This document shows, one piece after another, positions 11,948-19,754 of a stretch of DNA of 64,000 nucleotides (its first letter is position 1; each line of letters opens with the position of its first letter). The DNA is from Chionoecetes opilio (taxonomy: Eukaryota; Arthropoda; Malacostraca; Decapoda; Majidae): assembly GCA_016584305.1 (NCBI GenBank), contig JACEEZ010011991.1:578138-642137 (forward strand). The letters run 5' to 3'. Made by a program: the position numbers and the translations under genes. The notes beneath the pieces were generated by a model. The model did no database searches, was not told the DNA's origin, and was given only the letters and a program-made list of their open reading frames with translations.

Positions 11948-14900
11948 CTTGATGCAGAAGTGATTAATGCAAGAAGTAGTCAGGACTTCAAAGGCAAGCT
12001 GGATTATAGTAGATTTGGAGACGGGACAGCACGAGCATAGCTATTTTCCTGTATATTACAACTAGGTAAATACAACTAGGTAAATACACCACACACCTGA
12101 GGGCCCAATAGTGATGGGAAACATGAGGTTGAACTCCGTGGCATCCGTGAGGTCGTTGCCCGTCAGTGGAGACTTCATGTCGTGCTTCCTCATCAAGGCA
12201 TTCATCTCCTCCTGCACCACACACAATCAATCATTGGGGGGCAGCATACAGGCTTCATTTTATCTTTGCAGTGAACATAAGAACATAAGAACATAAGAAC
12301 ATAAGGAAGCTACAAGAGACTGTGAGACCGACACGTGGTAGTTCGTGGTGATATGTTGAATGTTCATTTGTTCAGAAAGGGATAGATGGATGGATGGGAA
12401 AGGATGGATAGAAGGCAGGAGATGGGAAGGGAGTGATACATGGGCAAGGAAGGATTGAATAGTAAGCAGGAGAATAGGATAACATAAGAACATAAGAAAA
12501 TAAGGAAGCTACAAGTAGGTTCGGAAGCTACAAGGATAGGTTAGGTAGGGCGTATTGCATTCATCACCTGCATCACACACCGGGCACTGGCTATTATTAT
12601 TACCATTATAGTGTCAGGGAAGGATCTCTGTATCAACCCAAGGGAACAGGTAGGTTATCAGGGGTTAGGTTAGGTTAGGTTAGGTTATCAGTGGTTAGGT
12701 TAGGTTAGGTTAGGTTATCAGTGGGCATCTTAACCCCTTCACGCCCAGATCTTTCCTTTGCTATATGAAATCATCTGTTGTTAGCCATAAAACTACGAAA
12801 AGTAACTGAATATATCAAATTAGTTAGTGGACAAGGATACTAAGCAGGTCATAGCTATAAAACATTGCTTATTCACTAAAAATTGTCTAATGGTAGTCAT
12901 ATTACAATGGAAATTACGTTCTGGGTCTCAAGGGGTTAATTACAGTCTATAGATTGATTAATGAGCCCAAGTAGATCACAATTAGCAGGCTGTAGATGGA
13001 GCACCCACCATAGTCATGCCCTCCAGGCGAGCCAGGGTGAGGGCCAACGCCTCCTTCTCCTGGCTGGTCATCTTCTTGTCGGCTACAACCTTCTCAAAGT
13101 GCTGCTTGATCAAGTGGTCCAGGCGGAAACACTCCCCACTCTTGGTGTCCTAACATAACAACATAAGATCATCAGAGCATAAGAACTTAAGATCATCAAA
13201 ACATCAGAACATAAGAACCTAAGAACCTAAGGAAGCTACAAGAGGCTGTGAGACCTACACGTGGTAGTTCCTATCAATAAATAAGAACCTAAGGAAGCTA
13301 CAAGAGGCTGTGGGACCTACACGTGGTAGTTCCTGTCAATAAATAAGAACCTAAGGAAGCTACAAGAGGCTGTGGGACCTACACGTGGTAGTTCCTGTCA
13401 ATAAATAAGAACCTAAGGAAGCTACAAGAGGCTGTGAGACCTACACGTGGTAGTTCCTGTCAATAAATAAGAACATATGGAAGCTACAAGAGGCTGTGAG
13501 ACCTACACGTGGTAGTTCCGTCAATAAATAAGAACATAAGGAAGCTACAAGAGGCTGTGAGACCTACACGTGGTAGTTCCTGTCAATAAATAAGAACATA
13601 TGGAAGCTACAAGAGGCTGTGAGACCTACACGTGGTAGTTCCTGTCAATAAATAAGAACCTAAGGAAGCTACAAGAGGCTGTGAGACCTACACGTGGTAG
13701 TTCCTGTCAATAAATAAGAACATATGGAAGCTACAAGAGGCTGTGAGACCTACACGTGGTAGTTCCGGCAATAATTACCTAACCAAGAGGTAACAAATAC
13801 AACATGACGGGTCATATTAATATGTATCTTTGTCATTTTTACTAGAAAATACGGTTAAGATTTCACTTGAATTTCAATGCATGCAAGTAGCTGGGACTGA
13901 ACGTCTATGTAAATTATATAAGAACATAAGAACTCCGTATCAGTTCAGCATAAGATCAGTGTAAGATCAGTATAAGATCAGTATAAGATCAGTATAAGAT
14001 CAGTACAAGATCAGTACAAGATCAGTATAAGATCAGTATAAGATCAGTGTAAGATCAGTGTAAGATCAGTATAAGATCAGTGTCAATACTGAGGCAATCC
14101 CAATGACTGTCACCCTAGAGTCTATTTTTGTATTATGGTCAAAATGCAGTCAGGAAGCCACGCCCCCTGCCTCCCCTTCTATGCTACGGGGCAGCTGATG
14201 GTGCATTCCTCGTATCATCACCACCAATCACAATATCTTCACTACTTAACAGCGGCGTGACCACTGGACAGAGCAATCTTCACTACAGAGGCATTTTTTA
14301 TTTTGTCACCCTCTGTAGTGAAGATTGCTCTGTCCAGTGGTCATGCGCTGTTAAGTAGTGAAGATATTGTGATTGGTAGTGATGATACGAGGAATGCACC
14401 AATCAGCTGCCCGTAGAATAGAAGGGGAGGCAGGGGGCGTGGCTTCCTGACTGCATTTTGACCATAATAAATAAAATAGACTACAGCTCTCCTTGCCCTC
14501 CATGCCTGCCTTGCCACACCCACCACAAGGCTATGTAGTACAGTACAAGCCACACTTTTATTTTGTCACCCTCTGTAGTGAAGATTGCTCTGTCCAGTGG
14601 TCACGCCGCTGTTAAGTAGTGAAGATATTGTGATTGGTAGTGATGATACGAGGAATGCACCATCAGCTGCCCCGAAAAATAGAAGGGGAGGCAGGGGGCG
14701 TGGCTTCCTGACTGCATTTTGACCATAATACAAAAAATAGACTATAGGCCACTTACTTTGACCATATAGTCCGCAAACTTGTCAACATGACCCGAGGCCT
14801 TCAGCACTGGCTCGGGGGTCAGGATGGAGCAATTGACCTTCAGCATACGCTCCTGGATGACAAAGTGCTTGTGCCACTCCGCCAAGATGTTGTCCACCAG

Positions 14901-17900
14901 GTCACAGCCCATGGGACCATAGTCATACTGGCCTGTCAAGGAGGGGCCCTTGGTTATCTAGGGGCTCATGGGGAGCACTGAATGAGGGGCCCTTGGATGT
15001 GCCATGCACCCACACCCCAGGGGCCCATGGAGAGCACTGAATGAGGGGCCCTTGGTTATGCCTTGCACCCACACCCCAGGGGCCCAGGGAGGCAAGGCTA
15101 TTTAAATCATCTGTTGTCGAGCCATAAAATTACGTAAAGTAACTGAATATACCAAATTAGTTAGTGGACAAGGATACTAAACAGGTCATAGCTATAAAAC
15201 ATTGCTTATAGTCACTAAAAATCGTCTAATGGTACCCAAATTACAATGGAAATTACGTTCTGGGTCTCAAGGGGTTAAGTAGGGCTATCATGGCTTTGTG
15301 TGTGATGCAGTGTGGTGTTTAGGAGTGAGGAGTGACAGCCGAGGGTTGGGTGTTCCTACCTTACATTAGAGCTGTGTGTGAGTGAGTCTGCCTTCTCCTT
15401 GGACAACACAGAACACTGAAAGAATGACTTGTCATGCTAAAACCCAACACTTTCCATCAAGCTCACCTGTGATGCCTCCATAGATGGCAAAGGAACTGTC
15501 ATAGAAGAAGCGTCGCTTGATCAGGTCGTTCATCTTGGCACGATCAAAGGTGTCGGCAGGACTCAGCTTGAGGATCGTGTCTTCCAGCTCCTGACACACA
15601 CACACACAAGACAAACACAGGCAATAAATATGTATGTCTCGCCTTGATCTTAACTCCTTCACGCCCAGATCTTTCCTTTGCTATATAAAATCGTCTGTTG
15701 TTAACCATGAAACTACGAAAAGTAACTAAATATACCAAATTAGTTAGTGGACAAAGATACTAAACAGGTCATATCTATAAAATGTTGCTTATATTAACTG
15801 AAAATCGTCTAATGGTAGCCAAAATACAATGGAAATTACGTTCTGGGTCTCAAGGGGTTAAAGTGAAAATCTACTGTATACTGTCCAGAGAGCAGCAAAT
15901 ACTTGGCCACTCACATTCAGGAGGTATGTTTGGAGAGGGGAATGTGGAATAAGCAAAAAAAACAATCAACAGTTTTTGGATGACCAGAGAAAATAAGAAG
16001 AAAGAAAAAGAAAGAAACTAAAAAATATAGAATAAGAGAAGACAACTAAATAAAGACCCAGACAGCAAGAAGAAACACGTCAGGGAGTGCTGTTGAAAAA
16101 GGCCTGACTCCCGGCCATCAGCTGTACCGAACTGAGGTAAAAACTGACTTACTTTTTTGCGAGCCTTCAACTGTTGAACCTCTCTCTTGACGTCCACCTC
16201 CGGCGCTCCATCAGCCTTCAGTTTCCTCACGAGGTCACCCTGCATTACAAAATCAATATAATCATTGTTATTATTTTACACCAGGACCAGGATTCCCTAC
16301 ACAATTGGGAGTATGGTTTCTGTTTACCTTATTGCATTCTAGGAAACTTTCTCTCAATGAGCTTGCGTCGTAAATTATTATCTCCGAAGTAGTGATTTGC
16401 GACAGAAATGCAGAGAATGTTTCCTTGAATCCATTAAGGTAAACAGAAACCATACTCCCCATTGTGTAGGGAATTCTGGTTCTGGTGCAAAAAATGTACT
16501 TCATCATATACAGTACTGTAGATAACACTTTAGTCGCCACCTGCACTAATGTCGCCAGCCGCCATATATTACAAATTACATCACTACTGATATTAATGTG
16601 CCACTGAAGATGATATACAGAAGTTTATATCATGAATGTATAATCTACCCTGTTTCAGCGTTGTTTTATGCTTTGTAGCTGCAAGTATATACGGTTTCAA
16701 ATTTCGCTACTCGTATTTTTTTCGGGCGACGACGACGGCGGGAGGACACTCAGAACATAAACACTAGATGGCGACCTTAGTGTAGCCCGTTATCAACATC
16801 GCCACTTGGTTTTATTTTTGTAATTTGTTCATTAATAGCCATAATATGACACAGATGAAGACACAAAATGACAGACTCTCCAGATAGCCCCTTCTAACTT
16901 TCCTGAAATCATGGATGTAGAAATGTAAGTATTAACGCCACCACACCTGTAAATAAAAAAAAAACCGGTCCTGGCGACTTTAGTGTTATCTACGGTGCAT
17001 TGTTTGATTACTTTGAAGAAGCTCTAAGAGATACTATAGTCTATTCACTTAAGCTGGATTCTTGGGAGCTGCTCGATGCCTACCGGAGTATGTAAGGACG
17101 TCGCTGATTGGCTGAGGCTACCAAAATACCACCACCATCACCACCCAGCCCGCGTGCATCAGCCAATCAGCGACGTCCTTACATACTCGGGTAGGCATCG
17201 AGCAGCTCCCAAGAATCCAGCTTAAGTGAATAGACTATAGTGACAGGTAGTGGCAGGAGGTCATGTTCTTCCCTGCTACTTCACTTCAGACCAAAATTAC
17301 AATAATGGGTTGTCAATAATAGTGAAGAACATATGGACATAGGAAAATAAGGTAAATTTCCAGATGAACACCGAACTTCCTTGGGTGAACAAAACTATTT
17401 TTTTCTGGTGAGTTATGATGTGTTTTGAATGATTCTGCTAACTGTTTCCGTCGCAAATAACTTTTTATGTGTGTGTGTGTGTGTGATTTGCAACAAAAAT
17501 GACAAAAACAAATTGGACCTATCCGAACCTATACCGAACCTAACATAATCTATATCAAACCTAACCTAACCTATACCTAACCTAACATAATCTATATCAA
17601 ACCTAACCTAACCTATACCTAACCTAACATAATCTATATCAAACCTAACTTAACCTATACCTAACCTAACATAATCTATATCAAACCTAACCTAACCTAA
17701 CCTATACCTAAACTAACCTTTACCTTAAATCAAATCAAATCAAATAAATAAAAAAAGATTTGCGACAGAAACGGTTAGCAGAATTCAAAACACATCAAAA
17801 CTCGCCAGAAAAAAAATAGTTTTGTTCACCAAAGGAAGTTCGGTGTTCATTTGGAATAATACCAAAAATAAGGAAGCTACAAGAGGCCGCGAGACCTACT

Positions 17901-17958
17901 CGTGGTAGTTCTGCGAGGTGCCAATCCATCACACAACTGGCCGTGCAGAGTGCCAGAC

Positions 17959-17995
<37 letters not shown>

Positions 17996-18587
17996 TCACG
18001 AAGGACTGGCCAAGGGCGCAACAAAAAGAGGTAACACAAAGTCCGCTTAGTTGCCAGTCCCTATAAAGAAGACAGTAAGAGAATAAAATAAAAAAGAGGG
18101 GTGAGCCAATTTAGTTCGGGAGGTGTCTTGTCACTCTCTTGAAAATATTGAGGTCATAGGAAAGTGGAAAAATAGAAACAGGAAGAGAGTTCCAGAGTTT
18201 ACCAGTGAAAGGGATGAAAGAGTAAAGATACTGATTAACTCTTGCATTAGGAAGATGGACAGAATACAGAAAGCGCATGGCATAGGGCCTTCACAGGGGA
18301 ATAAATGGGCACCTGGAACTCTCGCCGCCGTCGTCGAGTGTTCCAATTCTTGATGTTACAGCACCCAATATATACATTTAATCAGGTTTTACTCGTGTTT
18401 CTGCATTCAGGGATTAATACTAGCAATGGCTTGATCCGTTAGGCTAAGTTAGGTGCCAATATCCAGGTTAGGTTAAAATTTCGGTATTATTCCAGATGAA
18501 CACCGAATTCACTTTGGTGGACGAAACAATTTTTTTTTCTGGCGAGTTTTGATGTGTTTTGAATTAATCTGCTAACCGTTTCTGTCG

Positions 18588-18642
<55 letters not shown>

Positions 18643-19065
18643 TTCGGTAAAGGTTAGGTTAGGTTAGGTTCAATTTGTTTTTGTTTTTTTTATTTTTGCC
18701 ATAAAAAAAAAACAATAATAATAATCGATTTGCGACAGAAACGGTTAGCATATGAATTCAAAACACATAAAAACTCGCCAGAAAAGAATAGTTTCGTCCA
18801 CCAAGGAAGTTCGGTGGTCATCTGGAAACTTACCAAAATTTCAACGTCGGCGAGAGTTCTACCTCGGTTGGTGTTTCGGCGGAAATTACCATCGGCGACA
18901 GTTCCATCAATCAATAATTGTACCAACACACAACATAGGCGCCCATGTTAACACGAGCCTAGCCTAGCAAGTGTTCCTGAGCTAGCCCATCGCGTCCTGG
19001 CCACCCACCTGTTCTTTACAGCTGGCTCTCAGCGGTGCCAGCTGGCGTTCCATCTCGGCGTCCAT
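67..19065 (-). CDS. GARS1: Glycyl-tRNA synthetase gene, 13 coding exons, 3' end off the window
   Basis: Class II aminoacyl-tRNA synthetase that charges tRNA-Gly in the cytosol and, in animals, usually also in mitochondria. Joined exons: 19009-19065, 16153-16239, 15467-15590, 14757-14932, 13009-13149, 12097-12211, 11295-11401, 10008-10133, 9209-9301, 5512-5746, 4757-4940, 2410-2568, 67-188. All junctions keep frame and use GT/AG. About 575 residues are present: an N-terminal WHEP helix pair (about 1-60), the catalytic core with motif 2 ([10 protein letters not shown]) and motif 3 (EPSFGVGR), then the start of the anticodon-binding domain ([20 protein letters not shown]). The cytosolic form of the family is about 685 residues, so roughly 110 C-terminal residues lie left of position 1. 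Introns are loaded with LINE tails, MITEs and two minisatellites. Divergent from OSER1. Identification is secure. Confidence 0.95.
223..442 (+). mobile_element. piggyBac-like MITE
   Basis: TTAA at both ends and terminal repeats of the CCCCTTCACGCCCAGATC / CTGGGTCTCAAGGGG type; about 212-bp family. Confidence 0.75.
497..563 (-). mobile_element. CR1-like LINE 3' tail
   Basis: Only the last ~60 bases of the LINE plus its TTCTTATG-type tail, read on the minus strand. Confidence 0.75.
581..960. mobile_element. Palindromic MITE, family P1
   Basis: Two ~180-bp arms that are near-perfect reverse complements around a short TTTTTTATTTTGTCACC loop; ends read TAGTCTATTTTT / AAAAATAGACTA with TA flanks. 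Confidence 0.85.
1033..2085. repeat. 31-bp minisatellite
   Basis: About 33 units of GGAGAGTGTACATGTAAATA plus ATATCACCTCAAAA-type remainder, with A/T and C/T variants. Sits in the GARS1 intron between exons 13 and 12. Confidence 0.95.
2086..2316. mobile_element. MITE with ~42-bp TIRs
   Basis: Left end GCCGTGTTTTTGTCGTCCAA and right end TTGGACGACAAAAACACGGC are inverted; inner TIR includes CGTCTTGG and GAAGACC. Joined directly to the 31-bp array. Confidence 0.75.
2410..2568 (-). CDS. GARS1: GARS1 exon 12 (motif 3)
   Basis: Residues 482-535: [20 protein letters not shown], then [23 protein letters not shown] is class II motif 3. Donor TTCAG|GTCAGA. Confidence 0.97.
2601..2782 (+). mobile_element. 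piggyBac-like MITE, right end lost
   Basis: Begins at TTAA 33 bp upstream of the exon 12 acceptor; lacks the GGGTCTCAAGGGG end. Confidence 0.65.
2845..4745. repeat. 35-bp minisatellite (about 53 units)
   Basis: Unit TCTCTGTGAATAATCAAGCC plus GTGAAGTCAAGCCTG. The left end (to ~3310) is a higher-order 55-bp form made of a full and a short unit. Fills the GARS1 intron up to 12 bp from the exon 11 donor. Confidence 0.95.
4757..4940 (-). CDS. GARS1: GARS1 exon 11
   Basis: Residues 421-482: [33 protein letters not shown] and a Gln/Glu-rich helix ending DQALSERG. Family equivalent is the KPLKEP...KGxIGK insertion. Donor GG|GTGAGT opens the intron filled by the 35-bp satellite. Confidence 0.95.
4962..5104 (-). 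mobile_element. CR1-like LINE fragment, tail toward exon 11 acceptor
   Basis: 3' tail, 3' UTR-like end and part of the RT C terminus (CATCCACCTTTCATCCCCAT on plus). The tail starts 22 bp from exon 11. Confidence 0.8.
5131..5179. repeat. Poly(A) tract
   Basis: About 49 consecutive A residues. Confidence 0.95.
5364..5445. repeat. Poly(A) tract
   Basis: About 80 consecutive A residues; it produces the artefactual poly-Phe frame on the minus strand. Confidence 0.95.
5512..5746 (-). CDS. GARS1: GARS1 exon 10
   Basis: Residues 343-421: [20 protein letters not shown], then [17 protein letters not shown]. This is the conserved substrate-pocket segment ([12 protein letters not shown]) of eukaryotic GlyRS. 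Donor GATCCG|GTCAGTC. A partial copy of its 3' end lies at 5242-5289. Confidence 0.97.
5795..6120. mobile_element. Degenerate DNA element with CGGAT-rich ends
   Basis: Left ATTATCCGACCTTGGGGG and repeated TCGGATGTT motifs at the right resemble pogo-type ends. No ORF. Family not assigned. Confidence 0.35.
6164..6315 (+). mobile_element. piggyBac-MITE fragment plus (TAA)n/(CAA)n
   Basis: Short left-end fragment (CACACCCAGATCTTTCCTTG) followed by trinucleotide runs. Confidence 0.45.
6316..6575. mobile_element. Palindromic MITE, family P2
   Basis: Ends TACCGTAGATAACACTATAG and its complement; 120-bp arms pair almost fully. TA flanks. Confidence 0.85.
6726..6938 (+). mobile_element. piggyBac-like MITE
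   Basis: TTAA at left; right end AGGGGTGAAA lacks the second TTAA. Confidence 0.75.
7104..7320. mobile_element. MITE, family M1 (uninterrupted copy)
   Basis: Ends TATAGTCTATTTTTTTAACG and GTTAAAAAGCACAGAGTATA. This is the empty-site reference for the nested element at 41768-44165. Confidence 0.7.
7618..7985. mobile_element. Palindromic MITE, family P1
   Basis: Same arms and loop as 581-960. Ends about 65 bp from the orphan GST-C-like ORF. Confidence 0.85.
8051..8326 (-). CDS. Orphan exon-like ORF resembling the GST-C-like domain of EF1B / CysRS, inside a GARS1 intron
   Basis: Open frame of 91 codons ending in TGA, with an acceptor-like AG (GTGGGCAG) before 8326 and a possible donor AAG|GTGCTG at 8060, giving a phase 0-0 cassette of 89 codons. 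The protein contains [20 protein letters not shown] and [14 protein letters not shown]. The pattern PSQADV...PPP...RWYxHxxS is typical of the GST-C-like N-terminal domain of elongation factor 1-beta and of longer cysteinyl-tRNA synthetase isoforms. It has no counterpart in GlyRS. It could be a nested gene fragment, a retained exon of another locus, or an alternative terminal exon of GARS1; which one is not decidable here. Confidence 0.5.
   Translation of the reverse strand, partial: CGLRTLGSLCSPAEVEALDHYLRGRSYVLEHCPSQADVGLWRALRQPPPSHCVHASRWYQHMASFTEGERLAFPGDKVSLEEVTGGRQKVL
8350..8818 (+). mobile_element. LINE family 3 fragment (RT C terminus, 3' UTR)
   Basis: One frame reads [20 protein letters not shown], then [15 protein letters not shown], a typical C-terminal stretch of jockey-like decapod LINE polymerases. 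Related antisense copies at 17960-18285 and 33000-33265. Confidence 0.65.
8819..8905. mobile_element. pogo/Tigger-type terminal fragment
   Basis: TACAGTAAACCCTCTCTAAT start followed by GAATTAG/CCGAATTATCCGA motifs. Confidence 0.45.
9000..9207. repeat. 32-bp tandem repeat flush with GARS1 exon 9 donor
   Basis: About six units of CCCATTAGTTACAGAATAGG CCGGACACTCAC type. The donor GTGAGTGT of exon 9 is itself a copy of the unit's CACTCACCCC, so the array may have grown from the splice site. Confidence 0.8.
9209..9301 (-). CDS. GARS1: GARS1 exon 9
   Basis: Residues 312-342: [20 protein letters not shown], ending EAVHG. Phase 0 on both sides. A LINE 3' tail starts 12 bp upstream of its acceptor in gene orientation. 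Confidence 0.92.
9313..9375 (-). mobile_element. CR1-like LINE 3' tail
   Basis: Gene-sense tail, 12 bp from the exon 9 acceptor. Confidence 0.8.
9684..9741. repeat. (AT)n followed by poly(A)
   Basis: Fourteen TA steps then about 30 A residues. Confidence 0.9.
9815..10007. repeat. CA-rich minisatellite flush with GARS1 exon 8 donor
   Basis: Unit CACACACCTGAGAAACACTG plus TAAATA. The exon 8 donor CTGAG/CACACC is the last unit, so each unit carries a copy of the CTCAG|GTGTGT splice donor. Confidence 0.85.
10008..10133 (-). CDS. GARS1: GARS1 exon 8 (motif 2)
   Basis: Residues 270-311: [20 protein letters not shown] then [12 protein letters not shown]. The YRNE/RxRE block is class II motif 2, which contacts ATP and the tRNA acceptor end. 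The intron after it begins with a CA-rich minisatellite flush with the donor. Confidence 0.97.
10162..10200. repeat. (TAG)n microsatellite
   Basis: About 12 TAG units. Confidence 0.9.
10247..10458 (+). mobile_element. piggyBac-like MITE
   Basis: TTAA at both ends, 212 bp. Confidence 0.85.
10459..10545 (+). mobile_element. LINE-B 3' end fragment
   Basis: Matches the 3' end of 50244-50608 (GAGGACAACTAACTC, AAGACCCGGCCAGCAAGAAG). Confidence 0.6.
10583..10956 (+). mobile_element. Tigger-like non-autonomous element
   Basis: TIR TACAGGTTGAAGTTCCCAAA and complement, TA flanks, internally deleted relative to 41853-44033. Confidence 0.85.
10957..11020. repeat. 20-bp triplicate repeat
   Basis: Three units of TACAGATACAGCCTACAGTA. 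Confidence 0.85.
11018..11262 (+). mobile_element. LINE-B 3' end
   Basis: [20 protein letters not shown] coding remnant and 3' UTR as at 50370-50608. Confidence 0.7.
11295..11401 (-). CDS. GARS1: GARS1 exon 7
   Basis: Residues 234-269: [20 protein letters not shown], then [21 protein letters not shown] is a hallmark of eukaryotic GlyRS. Donor CCCAG|GTCAGA. Confidence 0.97.
11440..11632 (-). mobile_element. CR1-like LINE fragment
   Basis: Tail plus part of the RT C terminus (CTCCCTATTGACTC on plus). Tail lies ~40 bp from the exon 7 acceptor, gene sense. Confidence 0.8.
11630..11815. mobile_element. MITE, family M1
   Basis: Same interior as 7104-7320 (TTAAGGTCTCATACTTAAAA; GGCATCAAATATCAGTCTGT). 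Confidence 0.7.
11884..11947. repeat. (AC)n joined to poly(G) of 39 residues
   Basis: Twelve CA steps then G from 11909 to 11947 without interruption. Confidence 0.95.
11948..12090 (+). mobile_element. LINE fragment with ACTAGGTAAATAC tail
   Basis: Frame [17 protein letters not shown] then a 14-bp tail repeat (TACAACTAGGTAAA) x2. Adjacent to the exon 6 donor. Confidence 0.55.
12097..12211 (-). CDS. GARS1: GARS1 exon 6
   Basis: Residues 196-234: [20 protein letters not shown] followed by [12 protein letters not shown]. Phase 0 acceptor; donor leaves one base (TCAG|GTGTGT). Confidence 0.94.
12278..12345 (-). mobile_element. CR1-like LINE 3' tail
   Basis: Three AACATAAG units then GGAAGCTACAAGAGACTGTG. 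Gene sense, 67 bp from the exon 6 acceptor. Confidence 0.75.
12482..12535 (-). mobile_element. CR1-like LINE tail fragment
   Basis: Short AACATAAGAAAATAAGGAAG match. Confidence 0.6.
12663..12718. repeat. Interstitial TTAGG repeats
   Basis: Two runs of four GGTTA units separated by TATCAGTGG. Confidence 0.8.
12730..12939 (+). mobile_element. piggyBac-like MITE
   Basis: TTAA both ends, full TIRs. Confidence 0.85.
13009..13149 (-). CDS. GARS1: GARS1 exon 5
   Basis: Residues 149-195: [20 protein letters not shown] and a helical insertion ending ARLEGMTM. The acceptor TTATGTTAG is directly abutted by the LINE-tail tandem array at 13151-13775. Confidence 0.93.
13151..13775 (-). repeat. 62-bp satellite made of CR1-like LINE 3' ends
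   Basis: About nine head-to-tail units of the LINE 3' tail (AAGGAAGCTACAAGAGGCTG ... CACGTGGTAGTTCCTGTCAA). Starts 2 bp from the exon 5 acceptor. Confidence 0.9.
13940..14085. repeat. 11-bp tandem repeat
   Basis: About 13 units of GATCAGTATAA / GATCAGTGTAA. Confidence 0.9.
14118..14487. mobile_element. Palindromic MITE, family P1
   Basis: Same as 581-960, TA-flanked. Confidence 0.85.
14553..14750 (-). mobile_element. Half copy of palindromic MITE P1
   Basis: Only the right arm, ending 7 bp from the GARS1 exon 4 donor (AATAGACTATAGGCC). Confidence 0.8.
14757..14932 (-). CDS. GARS1: GARS1 exon 4 (motif 1 region)
   Basis: Residues ~90-148. Contains [20 protein letters not shown] and [20 protein letters not shown], the highly conserved motif 1 side of GlyRS. 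Donor GTAAGTGG. The intron downstream starts with half of a palindromic MITE. Confidence 0.96.
15100..15278 (+). mobile_element. piggyBac-like MITE, left-truncated
   Basis: Right end GGGTCTCAAGGGGTTAA retained. Confidence 0.75.
15467..15590 (-). CDS. GARS1: GARS1 exon 3
   Basis: Residues 49-90, containing [20 protein letters not shown], the linker from WHEP to the class II catalytic core. Phase 0 acceptor; donor leaves one base (ACAG|GTGAGC). Confidence 0.95.
15650..15861 (+). mobile_element. piggyBac-like MITE
   Basis: 212 bp between TTAA sites. Confidence 0.85.
15925..16105 (+). mobile_element. LINE-B 3' end
   Basis: Matches 50430-50608, ends CGTCAGGGAGTGC. Confidence 0.7.
16153..16239 (-). 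CDS. GARS1: GARS1 exon 2 (WHEP domain)
   Basis: Residues 20-48: [20 protein letters not shown] followed by VQQLKARKK. This is the core of the WHEP-TRS helix-turn-helix. Acceptor AATGCAG, donor GTAAGTC, phase 0 on both sides. Confidence 0.95.
16277..16497. mobile_element. Fold-back element with ~55-bp arms
   Basis: ACCAGGACCAGGATTCCCTA at left pairs with TAGGGAATTCTGGTTCTGGT at right; arms also share CATACTCCC / GGGAGTATG and AGAAACC. Confidence 0.7.
16508..17000. mobile_element. Long MITE, family P2-related
   Basis: Ends TGTAGATAACACTTTAGTCG and TTTAGTGTTATCTACGGTGC; interior shared with 33265-33752 in opposite orientation. Confidence 0.7.
17035..17243. mobile_element. Palindromic MITE, family P3
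   Basis: Arms CTATTCACTTAAGCTGGATT and complement with a CCACCACCATCACCACC loop; ends TATAGTCTATT like P1 and M1, so probably one superfamily. Confidence 0.85.
17355..17866. mobile_element. Fold-back element with TTAGG-type loop
   Basis: Arms CCAGATGAACACCGAACTTC and complement (~110 bp) enclose 48-bp units containing CCTAACCTAACC. Confidence 0.75.
17870..17915 (-). mobile_element. CR1-like LINE tail fragment
   Basis: AAGGAAGCTACAAGAGGCCG match in GARS1 intron 1, gene sense. Confidence 0.65.
17960..18285 (-). mobile_element. LINE family 3, 3' end with poly(A)
   Basis: Poly(T) on plus, then the 3' UTR and RT C terminus of the 8350-8818 family in antisense. Confidence 0.7.
18305..18480. mobile_element. 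Repeat shared with 44430-44672
   Basis: TCGAGTGTTCCAATTCTTGA and CACCCAATATATACATTTAA occur inverted at the second site. Confidence 0.55.
18485..18840. mobile_element. Fold-back element, second copy, with poly(T) and TTAGG loop
   Basis: Same arms as 17355-17866 (CCAGATGAACACCGAATTC; AACTCGCCAGAAAAGAATAG). Confidence 0.7.
19009..19065 (-). CDS. GARS1: GARS1 exon 1 (cytosolic start)
   Basis: Encodes [19 protein letters not shown] and ends at a GTGGGT donor, phase 0. The ATG matches the usual start of the cytosolic form. The frame stays open upstream and includes a stretch rich in Arg, Lys, Gln and Ala (about 19066-19160) with no acidic residue, which could be a mitochondrial presequence from an upstream start (inference). 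Confidence 0.85.
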
Positions 19066-19159
19066 GGTGAGCAGGGCAGCGTGCAGCTTGATCTGACGTG
19101 TCGCAGCGTGTTTCTTGGCCCCCCAGCCTGCTTGTGTGGCGTAGCTCTGTCTTGCCCAC

Positions 19160-19445
19160 ACACACAAGCTTGTACCTGTATTAAACACACGGGACAAGGG
19201 TAGTAAGACACACAAGCTTGTACCTGTATTAAACACACGGGACAAGGGTAGTAAGACACAAGCTTGTACCTGTATTAAACACACGGGACAAGGGTAATAA
19301 GACACACAAGCTTGTACCAGAGAGCTTACCTCTGCTTGTACCTGTAGCCAACACACGGGACAAGGGAGACGGGGGTAGTAAGACACACAAGCTTGTACCT
19401 GTATTAAACACACGGGACAAGGGAGACAAGGGTAGTAAGACACAC
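19160..19445. repeat. Minisatellite upstream of GARS1 start
   Basis: Five to six units of ACAAGCTTGTACCTGTATTA plus AACACACGGGACAAGGG. On the minus strand each unit contains TTAATACAGGTACAAG, an acceptor-like TACAG. Confidence 0.85.
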
Positions 19446-19754
19446 AGCTTCCTAGCAACCATTGAGGCAAGGCAAGGCAAGGCACTGTGAGTGTGTACAC
19501 ATGTCACAACATGGCAACTTTTGTATGCCACATTGTCGTACCGAGCCACCAATATTATCGTATTTTCAGATAGATTATCGTACAACCTTAGGTAAAATAA
19601 TATAGTCAGTAGATGACTTTATACAGCATCGAATAAGAATACTTCCTCTTTTCATCAAAATAAATAATAGCTAGGCTAGATTCAATTCGATTCAAACTCA
19701 AAACTCTCTCTCCTCTCTCTCTCTCTCTCGCAGAAATTGACAGGGACCGATTTT
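19446..19754. other. GARS1 upstream region, no gene seen
   Basis: Contains a (TC)n run at 19707-19728 and otherwise unremarkable AT-rich sequence; could hold the GARS1 promoter and 5' UTR, not identified. Confidence 0.4.

Noticed and set aside
19160..19500. Long N-terminal extension of GARS1
   Set aside because: The frame is kept open by the minisatellite (CVSYYPCPVCLIQ repeats); not a plausible protein segment.
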